NCBI GenBank assembly: GCA_049347715.1
Contig: CP186339.1
Location: 2,294,001 to 2,358,000 of the forward strand
Length of the DNA stretch: 64,000 nucleotides
Direction: 5' to 3'
Source: Thalassotalea_B piscium_A
Lineage (GTDB): Bacteria > Pseudomonadota > Gammaproteobacteria > Enterobacterales > Alteromonadaceae
Position numbers and translations under genes: made by a program. This document shows positions 17,891-26,578 of this stretch, piece by piece. The stretch's first letter is position 1, and every line of letters begins with the position of its first letter. Under the pieces are notes generated by a model. It searched no databases and was not told the DNA's origin. It worked only from the letters and a program-made list of their open reading frames with translations.

Positions 17891-19432
17891 TTATTTATTT
17901 GTAAACTCACTATGTAACAATAAATAAGAACTAAATTCCTCAATGGGTAACGCCTTAACGTAATACCAACCTTGACCGTAAATAATCTTCATATTTAAAA
18001 GAACATTAACTTGTAATTCGTTTTCAACTCCCTCGGCAATAACATCAGCCCCTAGTTTATCTGCTATTGCAATAATATTAGGAATTAAGGTTGAACGAAT
18101 AGCGCCAGTTTCTACTTCATCCACGAAAGACTTATCTATTTTCAATGTATTTATATCTAAATGTTTTAATTGAGATAAGTTAGAATAACCGGTACCAAAA
18201 TCATCAATGGACATTTTAATAGGGCTTTTATTCAATTGTGCTAATGTACTAGTTAATTCATCAAAACTGACCTGCTCATCTTCGGTTATTTCAAAAACAA
18301 CCTGTAGATTAGGATTTAGTTGTTTAACTAATTCGATCCCTTTAAGAATATTGCCATTATTGATGTCTTTTGGAAAAACATTTATGGAAAGGTAGAAAGG
18401 TTTACCTGAAGAACTAATATTAGCAAAATCATTTAGCGCTTGCCTGATAAAATAATCAGTCATAGTCCAAGACAGGTTCAAATCGGCAACCACTGGAATA
18501 AATTCATCTGGAGACAGGGAGCCGATCTTATCTTCAAAACGAGCAAGTAATTCACAGCCCACTACTTGCCCTGTTCTCATATCAACTATTGCTTGATAAT
18601 GTGGTGTAAAACATCCTGACGATAGACCCGATTTAACTCGTCGACGCGTGCTACGAAAATACTGCGTTAAACTATCTGAGAGATATAAAGCTGAAACACC
18701 TGATAAGATAAAAATAATAATAAAAACAAATAGGATGGGAAACTTAAGCAATCCAGAGAAAGTTTGTTGTTCAGCCGCGACACAAATACCGCCTTTTTCT
18801 TCACAAAATTCCATATAATGGATGAATAGACCACTAATAGTGTGAACCTCACCCTTAGCGCCTATATTTTTATATAACCCTAGCTGACCATATAAATGAG
18901 AGGATTTGCCATCAAAGACTGAGATTATTTCGTAATTATTTTTTTGATTATACTCTTTTAAGATACTTTGAAATGATAAAACAATATTATAACTTTTATC
19001 TTGAATAATAACGCCCAACACCTTTTGATTAAACGTTAAAAGTGCTTTGTCTATCCAGTATTTATGTCCATCGCGGATGAAATCAGGAGTGGATTCTCTT
19101 ACGATTTTATCTAAAAGCCCAACGCCCGTTGTACAGGTTAATATTCTATTTTCAAAAAAACCAATATCTTTAATATCATTTGATTCAAATTGGGCTTTAC
19201 GCATTTCGAACAAATTTTCTTTAGTGCAACGAGTAAAGCCTTTTTCATTCAAGGATTGAATTACATCATAGCTATTGATAGCCGTAGTTTGAAGTTCTCG
19301 ATAAATGCTTTCACCTTGTAAAACAAGCTGATTAGATAAAAGGTGAGAATAAACTAAAAAGATAATGACTAAGCTAATACCACCACCGAGTAAAAATGAT
19401 AAAAGCTTTCTAAAGGAACATAATTTCAACAT
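17891..19432 (-). CDS. Membrane cyclic-di-GMP phosphodiesterase, CSS-motif sensor + EAL domain
   Basis: 513 residues with a TM segment at about 12-32, a periplasmic sensor (about 35-225), a second TM at about 230-250 and a cytoplasmic EAL domain (about 270-510). The sensor has paired cysteines (one at about residue 63, another in ILTCTTGVG), as in CSS-motif sensors that respond to periplasmic redox state, though the motif reads CTT rather than CSS. EAL active-site features are kept: CELLARFE (ELL variant of EAL), SINVFP, EITEDE, SIDDFGTGYSNL (double Asp), KIDKSFV and VIAEGVE. It should hydrolyse c-di-GMP to pGpG. Upstream on the same strand is a hybrid histidine kinase 136 bases away; a link is possible but unproven. 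Confidence 0.87.
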   Translation of the reverse strand: MLKLCSFRKLLSFLLGGGISLVIIFLVYSHLLSNQLVLQGESIYRELQTTAINSYDVIQSLNEKGFTRCTKENLFEMRKAQFESNDIKDIGFFENRILTCTTGVGLLDKIVRESTPDFIRDGHKYWIDKALLTFNQKVLGVIIQDKSYNIVLSFQSILKEYNQKNNYEIISVFDGKSSHLYGQLGLYKNIGAKGEVHTISGLFIHYMEFCEEKGGICVAAEQQTFSGLLKFPILFVFIIIFILSGVSALYLSDSLTQYFRSTRRRVKSGLSSGCFTPHYQAIVDMRTGQVVGCELLARFEDKIGSLSPDEFIPVVADLNLSWTMTDYFIRQALNDFANISSSGKPFYLSINVFPKDINNGNILKGIELVKQLNPNLQVVFEITEDEQVSFDELTSTLAQLNKSPIKMSIDDFGTGYSNLSQLKHLDINTLKIDKSFVDEVETGAIRSTLIPNIIAIADKLGADVIAEGVENELQVNVLLNMKIIYGQGWYYVKALPIEEFSSYLLLHSEFTNK

Positions 19433-19567
19433 AACGCATACTTAATATTCATGATGCAACAGTGCAATCTCAAGTACATACATTGTAGCAATTTTGCAGG
19501 TTAACGTCATAAATAAACCAATAAAATCGCTAAATAATATCGGTAACTAAATGTTGTTCATATCTTC

Positions 19568-22276
19568 TTAAGCATATATTGAACCTATTTTCTGATCTAG
19601 GTAAGGTAATATTTTCACCAGTAAATCTTCAATATTAATAGGTTTTGCAAGATGTTCATTCATACCTGCAGCTAAATAAGTATTCACATCTTTTTCAAGA
19701 ACATTGGCGGTTAATGCAATAATAGGAATTGAAGAAATTTGGCTAGAAGCATGTTTTCTTATTCTTTGGGTAGCTTCAACACCATCCATTTCTGGCATAT
19801 GAATATCCATTAAAACGAGTTGATAATTATTGGGCTGATTGATTAATGTAATCGCCTCTTTTCCATTACATGCCAGCGTAACATTAGCCCCTTCGGCGGT
19901 TAATACTTTATTGATAACAAGTTGATTTATTTTATTATCTTCCACAACTAAAATATTGACCCCTAATAACCTCTTATATTTTTCTGGGGCTGTAATAGCG
20001 TGTGAAGTTTCATTAACACAATCACTAATTGACTGATATAACACATCTGATGAACAAGGCTTTTGTAATACTTTATCAATAGGAAGTGTTTTTTGATAGT
20101 TCTCTATCGAAGCACAGTCGTACGCTGAATTAATAATGATTTTAGGTGGATTATTTTTTTTAAGACTAATAATTTTCTGAATAAAACGATTGCCATCCAT
20201 TTTGGGCATAGTCCAATCTGAAATGACTAACTTTATATCATACTCACTATTTTCTAGTGCTACTAAACCTTCAATTGCTGATTGCGCAGTAATAGGTGTT
20301 AAACCTATATCCTGCAAATAATTAGCTAATATTTTTAAAGCGGTCGGATTATCATCAACCAAAAGTACATCAAATGCTTTAGCGAATTTCCTTAAAGGTT
20401 GCTTAGTTATGATCACTTTATTATTCTGTAATACGTTAGCTGTTGCCACAAAGCAACTGCCTTGATCAAGCTTACTAACAACACTGATTTCGCCCCCCAT
20501 GGCATGGCAAAGCTTTTGACTAATAGATAATCCCAGTCCTGAACCGCCATATTTTCTAGTTGTTGAGCTATCTCCCTGACTAAATTTATTGAATAATTGA
20601 TTAATCGCTAAGTCCGTTAAACCTATCCCGGTATCCGTTACTGTAAAAATTACTATATAAGAGTCTTTTAAGCGTTGATGTTCAGTCATTGAAATGTTGA
20701 CACTAACACTCCCCCTTTCGGTGAATTTTATTGCGTTAGCGCATAAATTAATTAACACTTGATTCAATCTAAATACGTCACCCATTAAGTCTGGATGACA
20801 GCTATCATCAATGACAATGTCAAACGTGATCCCTTTTTCTTTAGCGGGCGCTTTGAACGAAAACTCAAGGCTATCAACAATGCTATAAATTGAAAAAGGT
20901 GCTTCTTCTAAATTGACTTTACCGGATTCTATTTTAGAGAAATCTAAAATGTCATTGATGACACACAACAAGTGCTTACCAGAGAATGACAACTTATTGA
21001 TATATTCTCGCTGGGTCTGATCTAAATCTGTTTTTTTAAGTAAATCGGATAACCCTATTACACCGTTTAAGGGGGTACGTATCTCATGGCTCATATTAGC
21101 TAAAAATTCTGATTTAACCTTAGCTGAAACTTTTGCCTCTTCAAACGCTAATTCCAACTGTTGGTTCTTAATTTTTAACAGATCTTTTTTATCACATATC
21201 TCTGACGTTTTACGCTTAATCTCTGTAGTCAAAAACTGCTGTCTAGATAATATAAATCGGGCGATATAGGTTAAAGCGAGGGTAAGTAAAATACCTGCAA
21301 TAAAGAGTTCGAATAGCAACAAAGTTGAATGACTAAAAAACTGACCTTTAGGGGTTAGTATTAAAGTGAAATTATTATTAACAAGTTTAATAGGAAAGGT
21401 AAAACTTTCTTCATTGAATTGTCCATCGACTAGCTCACTCGCTTTAATTAACTTATTACTAGGATAATGATATTGATTTTTATTGTTATCAACGAGAATA
21501 TAATTAAAGTAATCAGCCTCATCTTTAATGATATTGTGATTAAAAACGTCTGCAATATGTTGGCTAGATAAAATTAAGCCGCCGACATCGCGATCATTTT
21601 TTCTATTATCTTTATTTTTAAAAACAGGATAAACATAGAGAAAAAATGGCTGTTTTTTGATTCCTTTAATTGGAGCAGAAAAATTCGATACTAACGGTGT
21701 TCCTTTATTTAATACTGGGCTAATCAAAGGGCCAATAGGTGATTTTGCTGAAATATTACGACCATAAAAGTATTTGGTTTTAATATCAGGATAGGTATAA
21801 CTTACCACTGAAAAGTGATTATTTTCACTGGTGGGAGCAGTAATAGTATCTGGCCATTGATAATCATAAACTTGATAATCATCAAATTGAGTACCTTCGC
21901 TTTTCTTCATTTTACCGATATAACCAGCAAGTTCATTAACTTCAACATAATGCATTGCCGTTACTCTTCTTCCCTCAGGAAAGTCTGGAAAAACGCGAGA
22001 CACAAATTCTGAAAATTCAGAAAAATCAACCCAGTTTGAAGAAGAAGAAAAAAGGTTAGCTACTGATGACACTTGAAAAAAAGAACGATTAAAAGAGGCT
22101 TCGATATCTTTAGCATGAACTTCAGCTCGCTGCATATATTTGTCATGAGTGATGCTTTGTTCATTTTTTAGGGCTGATACATATAAATATCCACATACCA
22201 TTGAGCCAATCACAAACAAGAACAATGGATAGCTTATTGATTTATCTAATGATTTTAACTTTTGAATAAATGACAT
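19568..22276 (-). CDS. CHASE-domain hybrid sensor histidine kinase with two receiver domains
   Basis: About 902 residues. TM near 20-38, periplasmic CHASE domain (block EGRRVTAMHYVEV) to about 310, second TM at about 325-345, short coiled coil, HisKA with NMSHEIRTPLNGVIGLS (phospho-acceptor His about residue 395), and HATPase with VLINLCANAIKFT and GGSGLGLSIS. Two REC domains follow: REC1 has DDNPTALK and Asp in ISDWTMPKMDG; REC2 has VEDNKINQ and Asp in LMDIHMPEMDG. There is no C-terminal HPt, so phosphotransfer must use a separate HPt protein. CHASE domains bind small extracellular ligands. I use ATG 22276; an in-frame GTG at 22294 would add six residues. No cognate regulator is adjacent. 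Confidence 0.88.
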   Translation of the reverse strand: MSFIQKLKSLDKSISYPLFLFVIGSMVCGYLYVSALKNEQSITHDKYMQRAEVHAKDIEASFNRSFFQVSSVANLFSSSSNWVDFSEFSEFVSRVFPDFPEGRRVTAMHYVEVNELAGYIGKMKKSEGTQFDDYQVYDYQWPDTITAPTSENNHFSVVSYTYPDIKTKYFYGRNISAKSPIGPLISPVLNKGTPLVSNFSAPIKGIKKQPFFLYVYPVFKNKDNRKNDRDVGGLILSSQHIADVFNHNIIKDEADYFNYILVDNNKNQYHYPSNKLIKASELVDGQFNEESFTFPIKLVNNNFTLILTPKGQFFSHSTLLLFELFIAGILLTLALTYIARFILSRQQFLTTEIKRKTSEICDKKDLLKIKNQQLELAFEEAKVSAKVKSEFLANMSHEIRTPLNGVIGLSDLLKKTDLDQTQREYINKLSFSGKHLLCVINDILDFSKIESGKVNLEEAPFSIYSIVDSLEFSFKAPAKEKGITFDIVIDDSCHPDLMGDVFRLNQVLINLCANAIKFTERGSVSVNISMTEHQRLKDSYIVIFTVTDTGIGLTDLAINQLFNKFSQGDSSTTRKYGGSGLGLSISQKLCHAMGGEISVVSKLDQGSCFVATANVLQNNKVIITKQPLRKFAKAFDVLLVDDNPTALKILANYLQDIGLTPITAQSAIEGLVALENSEYDIKLVISDWTMPKMDGNRFIQKIISLKKNNPPKIIINSAYDCASIENYQKTLPIDKVLQKPCSSDVLYQSISDCVNETSHAITAPEKYKRLLGVNILVVEDNKINQLVINKVLTAEGANVTLACNGKEAITLINQPNNYQLVLMDIHMPEMDGVEATQRIRKHASSQISSIPIIALTANVLEKDVNTYLAAGMNEHLAKPINIEDLLVKILPYLDQKIGSIYA

Positions 22277-23011
22277 ATCAATTAAAGAAAACACGAGAGT
22301 TAGATAAACGCGTGCTTGTTAATAAGGTCGATTGAAAATCCCTTATTTGGTTTGATGCCACATGATGTTTTCTAAAACAACTGATCTGCTGATTAAAAGG
22401 AGAGGATATAGAATGCGTACTGATAGTGCCTATTTTAGAGCTCTTAGACATTGAGCTAGAAATCATCAAGTGATTAGTTACCTTATTTTTATTATATGAG
22501 TATCCCTTCCCATTATTAGTAATTAACTTAAAGTGTAAACTTCATTGTGCTGCAAGAAACCCTATTGCCCTAGCGTGATCATCTGTGCATTCGACAAGCA
22601 TGCTTTCAATAGCCATTCATAAGAACAACGATGCACACATTATGGGTTAAATAAGCAGTTGTCCACCATAAAACTTAATTTATTAACAAATAAACAGATA
22701 CAAATTTATACCTAATCAGTCACATGAAACGCCATTTTTAGCTAACTACTTATTATTTTTAGCATTTATCTAACCCTAAATAATTTTAGTTCTAATCACC
22801 CAGGTGTGGCTACTCATAATATTTGGGACTGATTACATGTGAAGTAGCTTATTTTATTGCGCTAAAATAAATGAGTGTTTATTGATTTTTTTATCATAAG
22901 ACTTGATATTCAGTCTGCAATCTTAATGATCACTTATAGCCATGAGCTGACCTTAGCTTTTGAGTTACGAACGGTAGCTCATTGAGCCTAAAAAGGGAAA
23001 AACAGAATTAA
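22277..23011. other. Non-coding stretch upstream of the hybrid kinase
   Basis: About 730 AT-rich bases with no convincing gene. The only sizeable open frame here (22278-22469, minus) is serine-rich, has no family pattern and overlaps the kinase start. I see no insertion-sequence ends or RNA gene. The kinase promoter presumably lies near its left end. Confidence 0.4.
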
Positions 23012-23045
23012 AAACCCGTCGATAATATATTTTATCGACGGGTTT
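23012..23045 (-). terminator. Strong hairpin downstream of lipase unit
   Basis: Perfect 14-base inverted repeat (AAACCCGTCGATAA / TTATCGACGGGTTT) with a 6-base loop. On the minus strand it is followed by a run of five T, fitting an intrinsic terminator for the lipase transcript about 210 bases upstream. It lies just beyond the degenerate lipase 3' copy, which suggests it originally belonged to that copy. Confidence 0.75.
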
Positions 23046-23100
23046 ATTATGCAATTATCCAAATGAACACTATGTTGCTTTTACTACCATTTTAGCGGTT

Positions 23101-23211
23101 TTAGTTAATCGACCTACGTGATATCAAATACTCACCGAATAAATTTATAAGTACAATTGGAATCGAGCCATATTTACCTGAAAATACTAACATATGATCT
23201 AAAAGGGATTT
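23101..23211 (-). pseudogene. Degenerate 3' fragment of a second lipase copy
   Basis: The minus-strand translation LLDHMLVFSGKYGSIPI aligns with residues about 333-349 of the intact neighbouring lipase (LLACMLAFAGKGISIPI). Similarity continues weakly for about 20 more codons before a stop at 23101. The DNA also keeps long matches such as CCGAATAAATTT against CGAATAAATTT in the intact gene. No start or catalytic domain is present, so this is a decayed 3' end left by a tandem duplication, located between the live lipase gene and the terminator hairpin. Confidence 0.7.
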
Positions 23212-23253
23212 TGTACCCATCTACTTGAAACTTTATTTTGATAGGGTTTCCAG

Positions 23254-24411
23254 TTAATTCTGCTTCATTGCTTGTCTTGCTGCTTTTTGTAAACGGCCGA
23301 TAGTGACAGTAAACACCCAACGAATAAATTTTTCAGTGAACTCAATAGGTATACTGATCCCCTTGCCTGCAAAAGCTAACATGCACGCAAGTAATCCTCT
23401 TAATGGCTCTGTTTGCTCTGTTTTAATTTTAGCAATATCAGCCAAAGTGCGTGCCATAACATCGTACACAGTACCTATAGCTGTGCCTGTTAATTGGAGG
23501 CTTGCAATAACACCTGTTGCGCCACCGTCTATCATTACCGTCATTATTGCTGCTGCAATTTTATCAGCCCAATGGGTTGAATATGTTGTTTGTAAACGAT
23601 TGTTATAGTTAAGAACTACACGCTGGCTAACAGAAGTAGCAGATTGGCGGTATAAACCTTCCCAACTACTGTGGTTCGCCGTTTTAATATATGCTGGTCC
23701 TTTTATCATTGAATGGGCTGAAGGCTTGACACCTTGAGCACGCGATAATACATATTCATTACCATTTAATGGCGCATGATAAAACGGCCACATCGGAACT
23801 TTAGGTACGGGATCGGCTCCGTGTACACATCTAAACATTTTATCAACACGGGCACTGTGATTTATGACAAAGTCTTTTTTACCTACGCGCGGCGCGCCAA
23901 AAGTGTATAAATAAACTGTTTTATTAAATTCTGTTTTTATCCAATCTGCGGCCAATGTTGCTAAACCACCACCTAAACTATGCCCCACACAATGCACAAT
24001 GCCTTGCTGCTTTCTTACTTCGGGTTGATTAAAATAGGTATTTAGAGAAGGTCTTAACGAGGCAAAGCTTCGCTGAAACCCTGTATGTACTGCATGTTTA
24101 TTATCGCTATTAGTACTATGACAAGTCATATCAGTTAGTGCATCCGCTAAAGAGTCGGTTCCCCTAAATGCAACCACATGATCTTGTTTGTGTAGTGTGC
24201 TATGTCCTTGACCAATTAAAGCAAAGCCAGTTTCTTGACGCCAGAAAAAACCGCCCGAAGTGCCTTTATGAACATTTTTAGATAAATCAAAACTAAAATG
24301 TTTTTTTGTTTCTGCATTAATGTCTAATTCGTCGCCCTTATTTATAGAGCCTTTTATTTCATATGATGCTAATGCGAGATCAGAAGCCACGCGTGGTGAT
24401 ATTGCTGTCAT
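23254..24411 (-). CDS. Class 3 lipase-family (alpha/beta hydrolase) protein
   Basis: 385 residues with the lipase_3 pattern: oxyanion block VVAFRGTDSLAD (about 66-77), nucleophile elbow HCVGHSLGGGLATL (Ser about residue 142), Asp in CVHGADPVPKVP and a later catalytic His candidate in AHSMIKG. The C-terminal 110 residues hold alternating hydrophobic/amphipathic segments (GGATGVIASLQLTG; LLACMLAFAGKGISIPI). There is no signal peptide. It lies 32 bases downstream of an exported DUF6795-like gene, with strong evidence of tandem duplication of the pair. Lipases paired with small exported proteins are often antibacterial effectors with periplasmic immunity proteins; that role is inference only, as no secretion-system genes are in the window. 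Confidence 0.8.
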   Translation of the reverse strand: MTAISPRVASDLALASYEIKGSINKGDELDINAETKKHFSFDLSKNVHKGTSGGFFWRQETGFALIGQGHSTLHKQDHVVAFRGTDSLADALTDMTCHSTNSDNKHAVHTGFQRSFASLRPSLNTYFNQPEVRKQQGIVHCVGHSLGGGLATLAADWIKTEFNKTVYLYTFGAPRVGKKDFVINHSARVDKMFRCVHGADPVPKVPMWPFYHAPLNGNEYVLSRAQGVKPSAHSMIKGPAYIKTANHSSWEGLYRQSATSVSQRVVLNYNNRLQTTYSTHWADKIAAAIMTVMIDGGATGVIASLQLTGTAIGTVYDVMARTLADIAKIKTEQTEPLRGLLACMLAFAGKGISIPIEFTEKFIRWVFTVTIGRLQKAARQAMKQN

Positions 24412-24443
24412 AATGTTTCCTTACATTATATAGATAAATTTAT

Positions 24444-25088
24444 TTAAAGAGCTGTCGGAATAATATTAATTGAGTTAATTTCATCATACGAAGTAATTAA
24501 CTCATTATTGTAATAGGTCGAAATAAGCTCTCCCTCCCAATGGCAGATAGAGATAACTACTTGAGCAGGTAAACCGCCAAATTTCGTTGTGTCTATTTGA
24601 TGTTGTACTTTTTTATTTTGTAAATCACCATTCAGCTGCAACAGTAAATCAGACATGGGTTGTATCGGATCCCAAGCTTTTCGAGTAAACCATAATGAAT
24701 ACAGATCATCACCACGTTCAACATAAACAGACTGTTTAACACGCATGTTTTGACCAAATATATCACCAGGCATTCGTGACTTAATGATCATCGGTTGAAA
24801 GGTAAATTCACCATTTTCATTAGTAAACGTATACTCTAGTTGTTCTTTACCTTTTTCATATCCTTCATACGAAAGGCTGCGCGCAACTTGCATCCCCACT
24901 ACAGGTTTACCACCGTCGGTAATTCGACCACGTACTTCGGGTGACATTTCTACAGTATGACGTTTAAAAAAACCAAACATGGCTTGTACCTCGGTTGAGT
25001 TTGCGAATACCGCAAGAAAGCAAATGAATGACGCAATGATAATGAGATTACGTTGAGAAATGAATGTTGACTTAGTGTTGTTTGCCAT
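24444..25088 (-). CDS. Exported DUF6795-like protein, copy A (lipase partner)
   Basis: 214 residues. A basic N-terminus and hydrophobic stretch (about 14-32) read as a signal peptide ending near EVQA, then a compact beta-rich domain begins MFGFFKRHTVEMSPEVRG. The mature part has RGRITDGGKPVVGMQVARSL and YTFTNENGEFTFQPM, a carboxypeptidase-regulatory/transthyretin-like beta-sandwich pattern; I match it to DUF6795 from memory. AAGGAAG upstream is a fair Shine-Dalgarno. It is co-directional with the lipase 32 bases downstream. A close paralogue (copy B) lies upstream. A periplasmic lipase inhibitor or immunity role is plausible but untested. Confidence 0.7.
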   Translation of the reverse strand: MANNTKSTFISQRNLIIIASFICFLAVFANSTEVQAMFGFFKRHTVEMSPEVRGRITDGGKPVVGMQVARSLSYEGYEKGKEQLEYTFTNENGEFTFQPMIIKSRMPGDIFGQNMRVKQSVYVERGDDLYSLWFTRKAWDPIQPMSDLLLQLNGDLQNKKVQHQIDTTKFGGLPAQVVISICHWEGELISTYYNNELITSYDEINSINIIPTAL

Positions 25089-25209
25089 AACAATTTCGTA
25101 TCTTCCTTGAGTTATGTTAACGAATGGATCGTATTCTATGTGTTTTTTAAATAAGGTTCAATAAACCTACTTTATTTAAGCTATAGAGGTATCAACACCC
25201 TTCATTAAA

Positions 25210-25329
25210 TTAAAAATTGCTTTTTACTTCAGGGTTAAATAATAAATCATCTCGTTTAACTAGAATGTTTTTTATGCTACTCGGTACTAATGCAAGATCA
25301 GACGCCACACGTGATGATATTGCTGTCAT
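25210..25329 (-). pseudogene. Truncated 5' fragment of a lipase copy
   Basis: 39 codons starting MTAISSRVASDLALV, nearly identical to the N-terminus of the intact lipase (MTAISPRVASDLALA), then drifting (KRDDLLFNPEVKSNF versus KGDELDINAETKKHF) to a TAA. The sequence upstream of the ATG is also almost the same in both copies (AAACATTATGACAG on the coding strand). This is the remaining 5' end of the lipase that once followed DUF6795 copy B, whose body has been deleted. Confidence 0.8.
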
Positions 25330-25362
25330 AATGTTTCCTTACATTTGGGTATATAAATAAAT

Positions 25363-25914
25363 TTAAAAAGAAGTGGGAATAATATTAATTGAGTTAATTT
25401 CATCATACGAAGTAATTAACTCATTATTGTAATAGGTCGAGATAAGTACTCCCTCCCAATGGCAGATAGAGTTAACTATTTGTGCAGGTAAACCACCAAA
25501 TTGGGTTGTATCTATTTGATGCTGTACTTCTTTATTTCGTAAATCACCATTTAGTTGCAACAGGAATTCAGACATAGGCTTTATTGGATCCCAAGTTTTC
25601 CTAGCAAGCCATAGTCTATATAGTTTATCGCCACGCTCTACATATACAATTTGCATGACTCGCATATTTTGTCCAAATATATCACCCGGCATTCGTGACT
25701 TAATGATCATCGGTTGAAAGGTAAATTCACCATTTTCATTAGTAAACGTATGCTCTAATTGTTCTTTACCTTTTTCATATCCTTCATACGAAAGGCTGCG
25801 CGCTACTTGTATCCCCACTACAGGTTTACCACCGTCGGTAATTCGACCACATACTTCGGGTGACATTTCTACAGTATGATGTTTAAAAAAACCAAACATG
25901 GCTTGACTTTCCAT
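25363..25914 (-). CDS. DUF6795-like protein, copy B, lacking an in-frame signal peptide
   Basis: 183-residue frame beginning MESQAMFGFFKHHTVEM, very similar to copy A over the whole mature domain (GRITDGGKPVVG, NENGEFTFQPM, SICHWEG, NNELITSYDEINS shared). The open frame starts just at the expected signal-peptide cleavage site; its own ATG has no good Shine-Dalgarno. The original start is probably the ATG at 26003, which has AGGAGG upstream but is out of frame by one or two bases. So this copy is either inactivated, made without export, or affected by a sequencing error. It precedes the lipase 5' remnant. Confidence 0.6.
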   Translation of the reverse strand: MESQAMFGFFKHHTVEMSPEVCGRITDGGKPVVGIQVARSLSYEGYEKGKEQLEHTFTNENGEFTFQPMIIKSRMPGDIFGQNMRVMQIVYVERGDKLYRLWLARKTWDPIKPMSEFLLQLNGDLRNKEVQHQIDTTQFGGLPAQIVNSICHWEGVLISTYYNNELITSYDEINSINIIPTSF

Positions 25915-26003
25915 AGAGTAAATAAATAGAGCTATAAGGGTAAAACACAGAATAAATAAGCTGATAGGGAAAGTAATTTACGATACGATTGATCCTTCAA
26001 CAT
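25915..26003 (-). pseudogene. Frameshifted signal-peptide region of DUF6795 copy B
   Basis: ATG 26003 is preceded by a strong Shine-Dalgarno (AGGAGG at 26012-26017, 8-base spacing) and encodes MLKDQSYRKLLSLSAYLF before reaching a stop. The downstream frame of copy B, read upstream, encodes SLFILCFTLIALFIYSMESQ, the hydrophobic core and cleavage region. One indel joining the two would rebuild a normal signal peptide, so the 5' end of copy B is frameshifted. Confidence 0.65.
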
Positions 26004-26020
26004 AATAACACCCTCCTTTG

Positions 26021-26578
26021 ACGTTATGCCTCATACTAGGTCATACATTATATTAAGCTATTTAATGTAAATCAATAAGTCGCTTATCATATGAGTTTGC
26101 TCAGTGGTAATATATAAAACAATCAGGATAACAAACTAATTAGTGGAAATAGGTTCTAGGTATTTTTAGTCCATGCAGTCTTAAGCAAAATATTGTCACT
26201 ATAACTAATACGAAGAGTTCACCAAAATGGTAAAAATAATTATCTAGGCGAGAATTACGCGTGGGCAGTGGTTGTTGGTCAACGACGAGATTAAACCTTT
26301 GATTGGCTTTACAAAGATAAAACAGCGAATTAAGTATTTATCTAACGTATTCGTACCTTAAAAGACAAAAAAACTTCACTCAATTTCATTTGATGATTGT
26401 AAATCTCAAACATTATGTCTAGTCACCCAAGTTAAGACAAACAGGTTGTCGGTAGTTGCACTTTTGTTTAAAAAAAGCATTCACTAAGCAACCAAGGATT
26501 TTACTTTAACTTGGCTTGTAACAAAAATTCATTAAAGATAGTCTTAAGGAAGATCTAAATTACATCCTTAGCTCGCTG
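26021..26578. other. Non-coding stretch between the lipase/DUF6795 region and sbcC
   Basis: About 560 bases without a supported gene. I looked for a transposase or a further lipase/DUF6795 remnant and found no alignable segment. The promoter for copy B probably lies at 26020-26110. Confidence 0.4.

Noticed and set aside
17865..17893. Short inverted repeat (AAACG-CTTA-CGTTT) as a terminator between galR and the EAL gene
   Set aside because: Only a 5-base stem and no clear T run; too weak to list as a feature.
22278..22469. Minus-strand open frame of 63 codons upstream of the hybrid kinase
   Set aside because: Serine-rich, no ribosome-binding site or family pattern, overlaps the kinase start.
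23012..23045. 14-base perfect inverted repeat considered as a recombination or attachment site
   Set aside because: It has a terminator-like T run downstream of the lipase on the minus strand and no direct repeats flank it.
23303..23608. Plus-strand open frame opposite the lipase gene
   Set aside because: Opposite a well-supported gene with catalytic motifs; no independent evidence.
26021..26578. Possible insertion-sequence remnant upstream of sbcC
   Set aside because: A short plus-strand stretch looked protein-like but no transposase motif, terminal repeats or alignable fragment was found.
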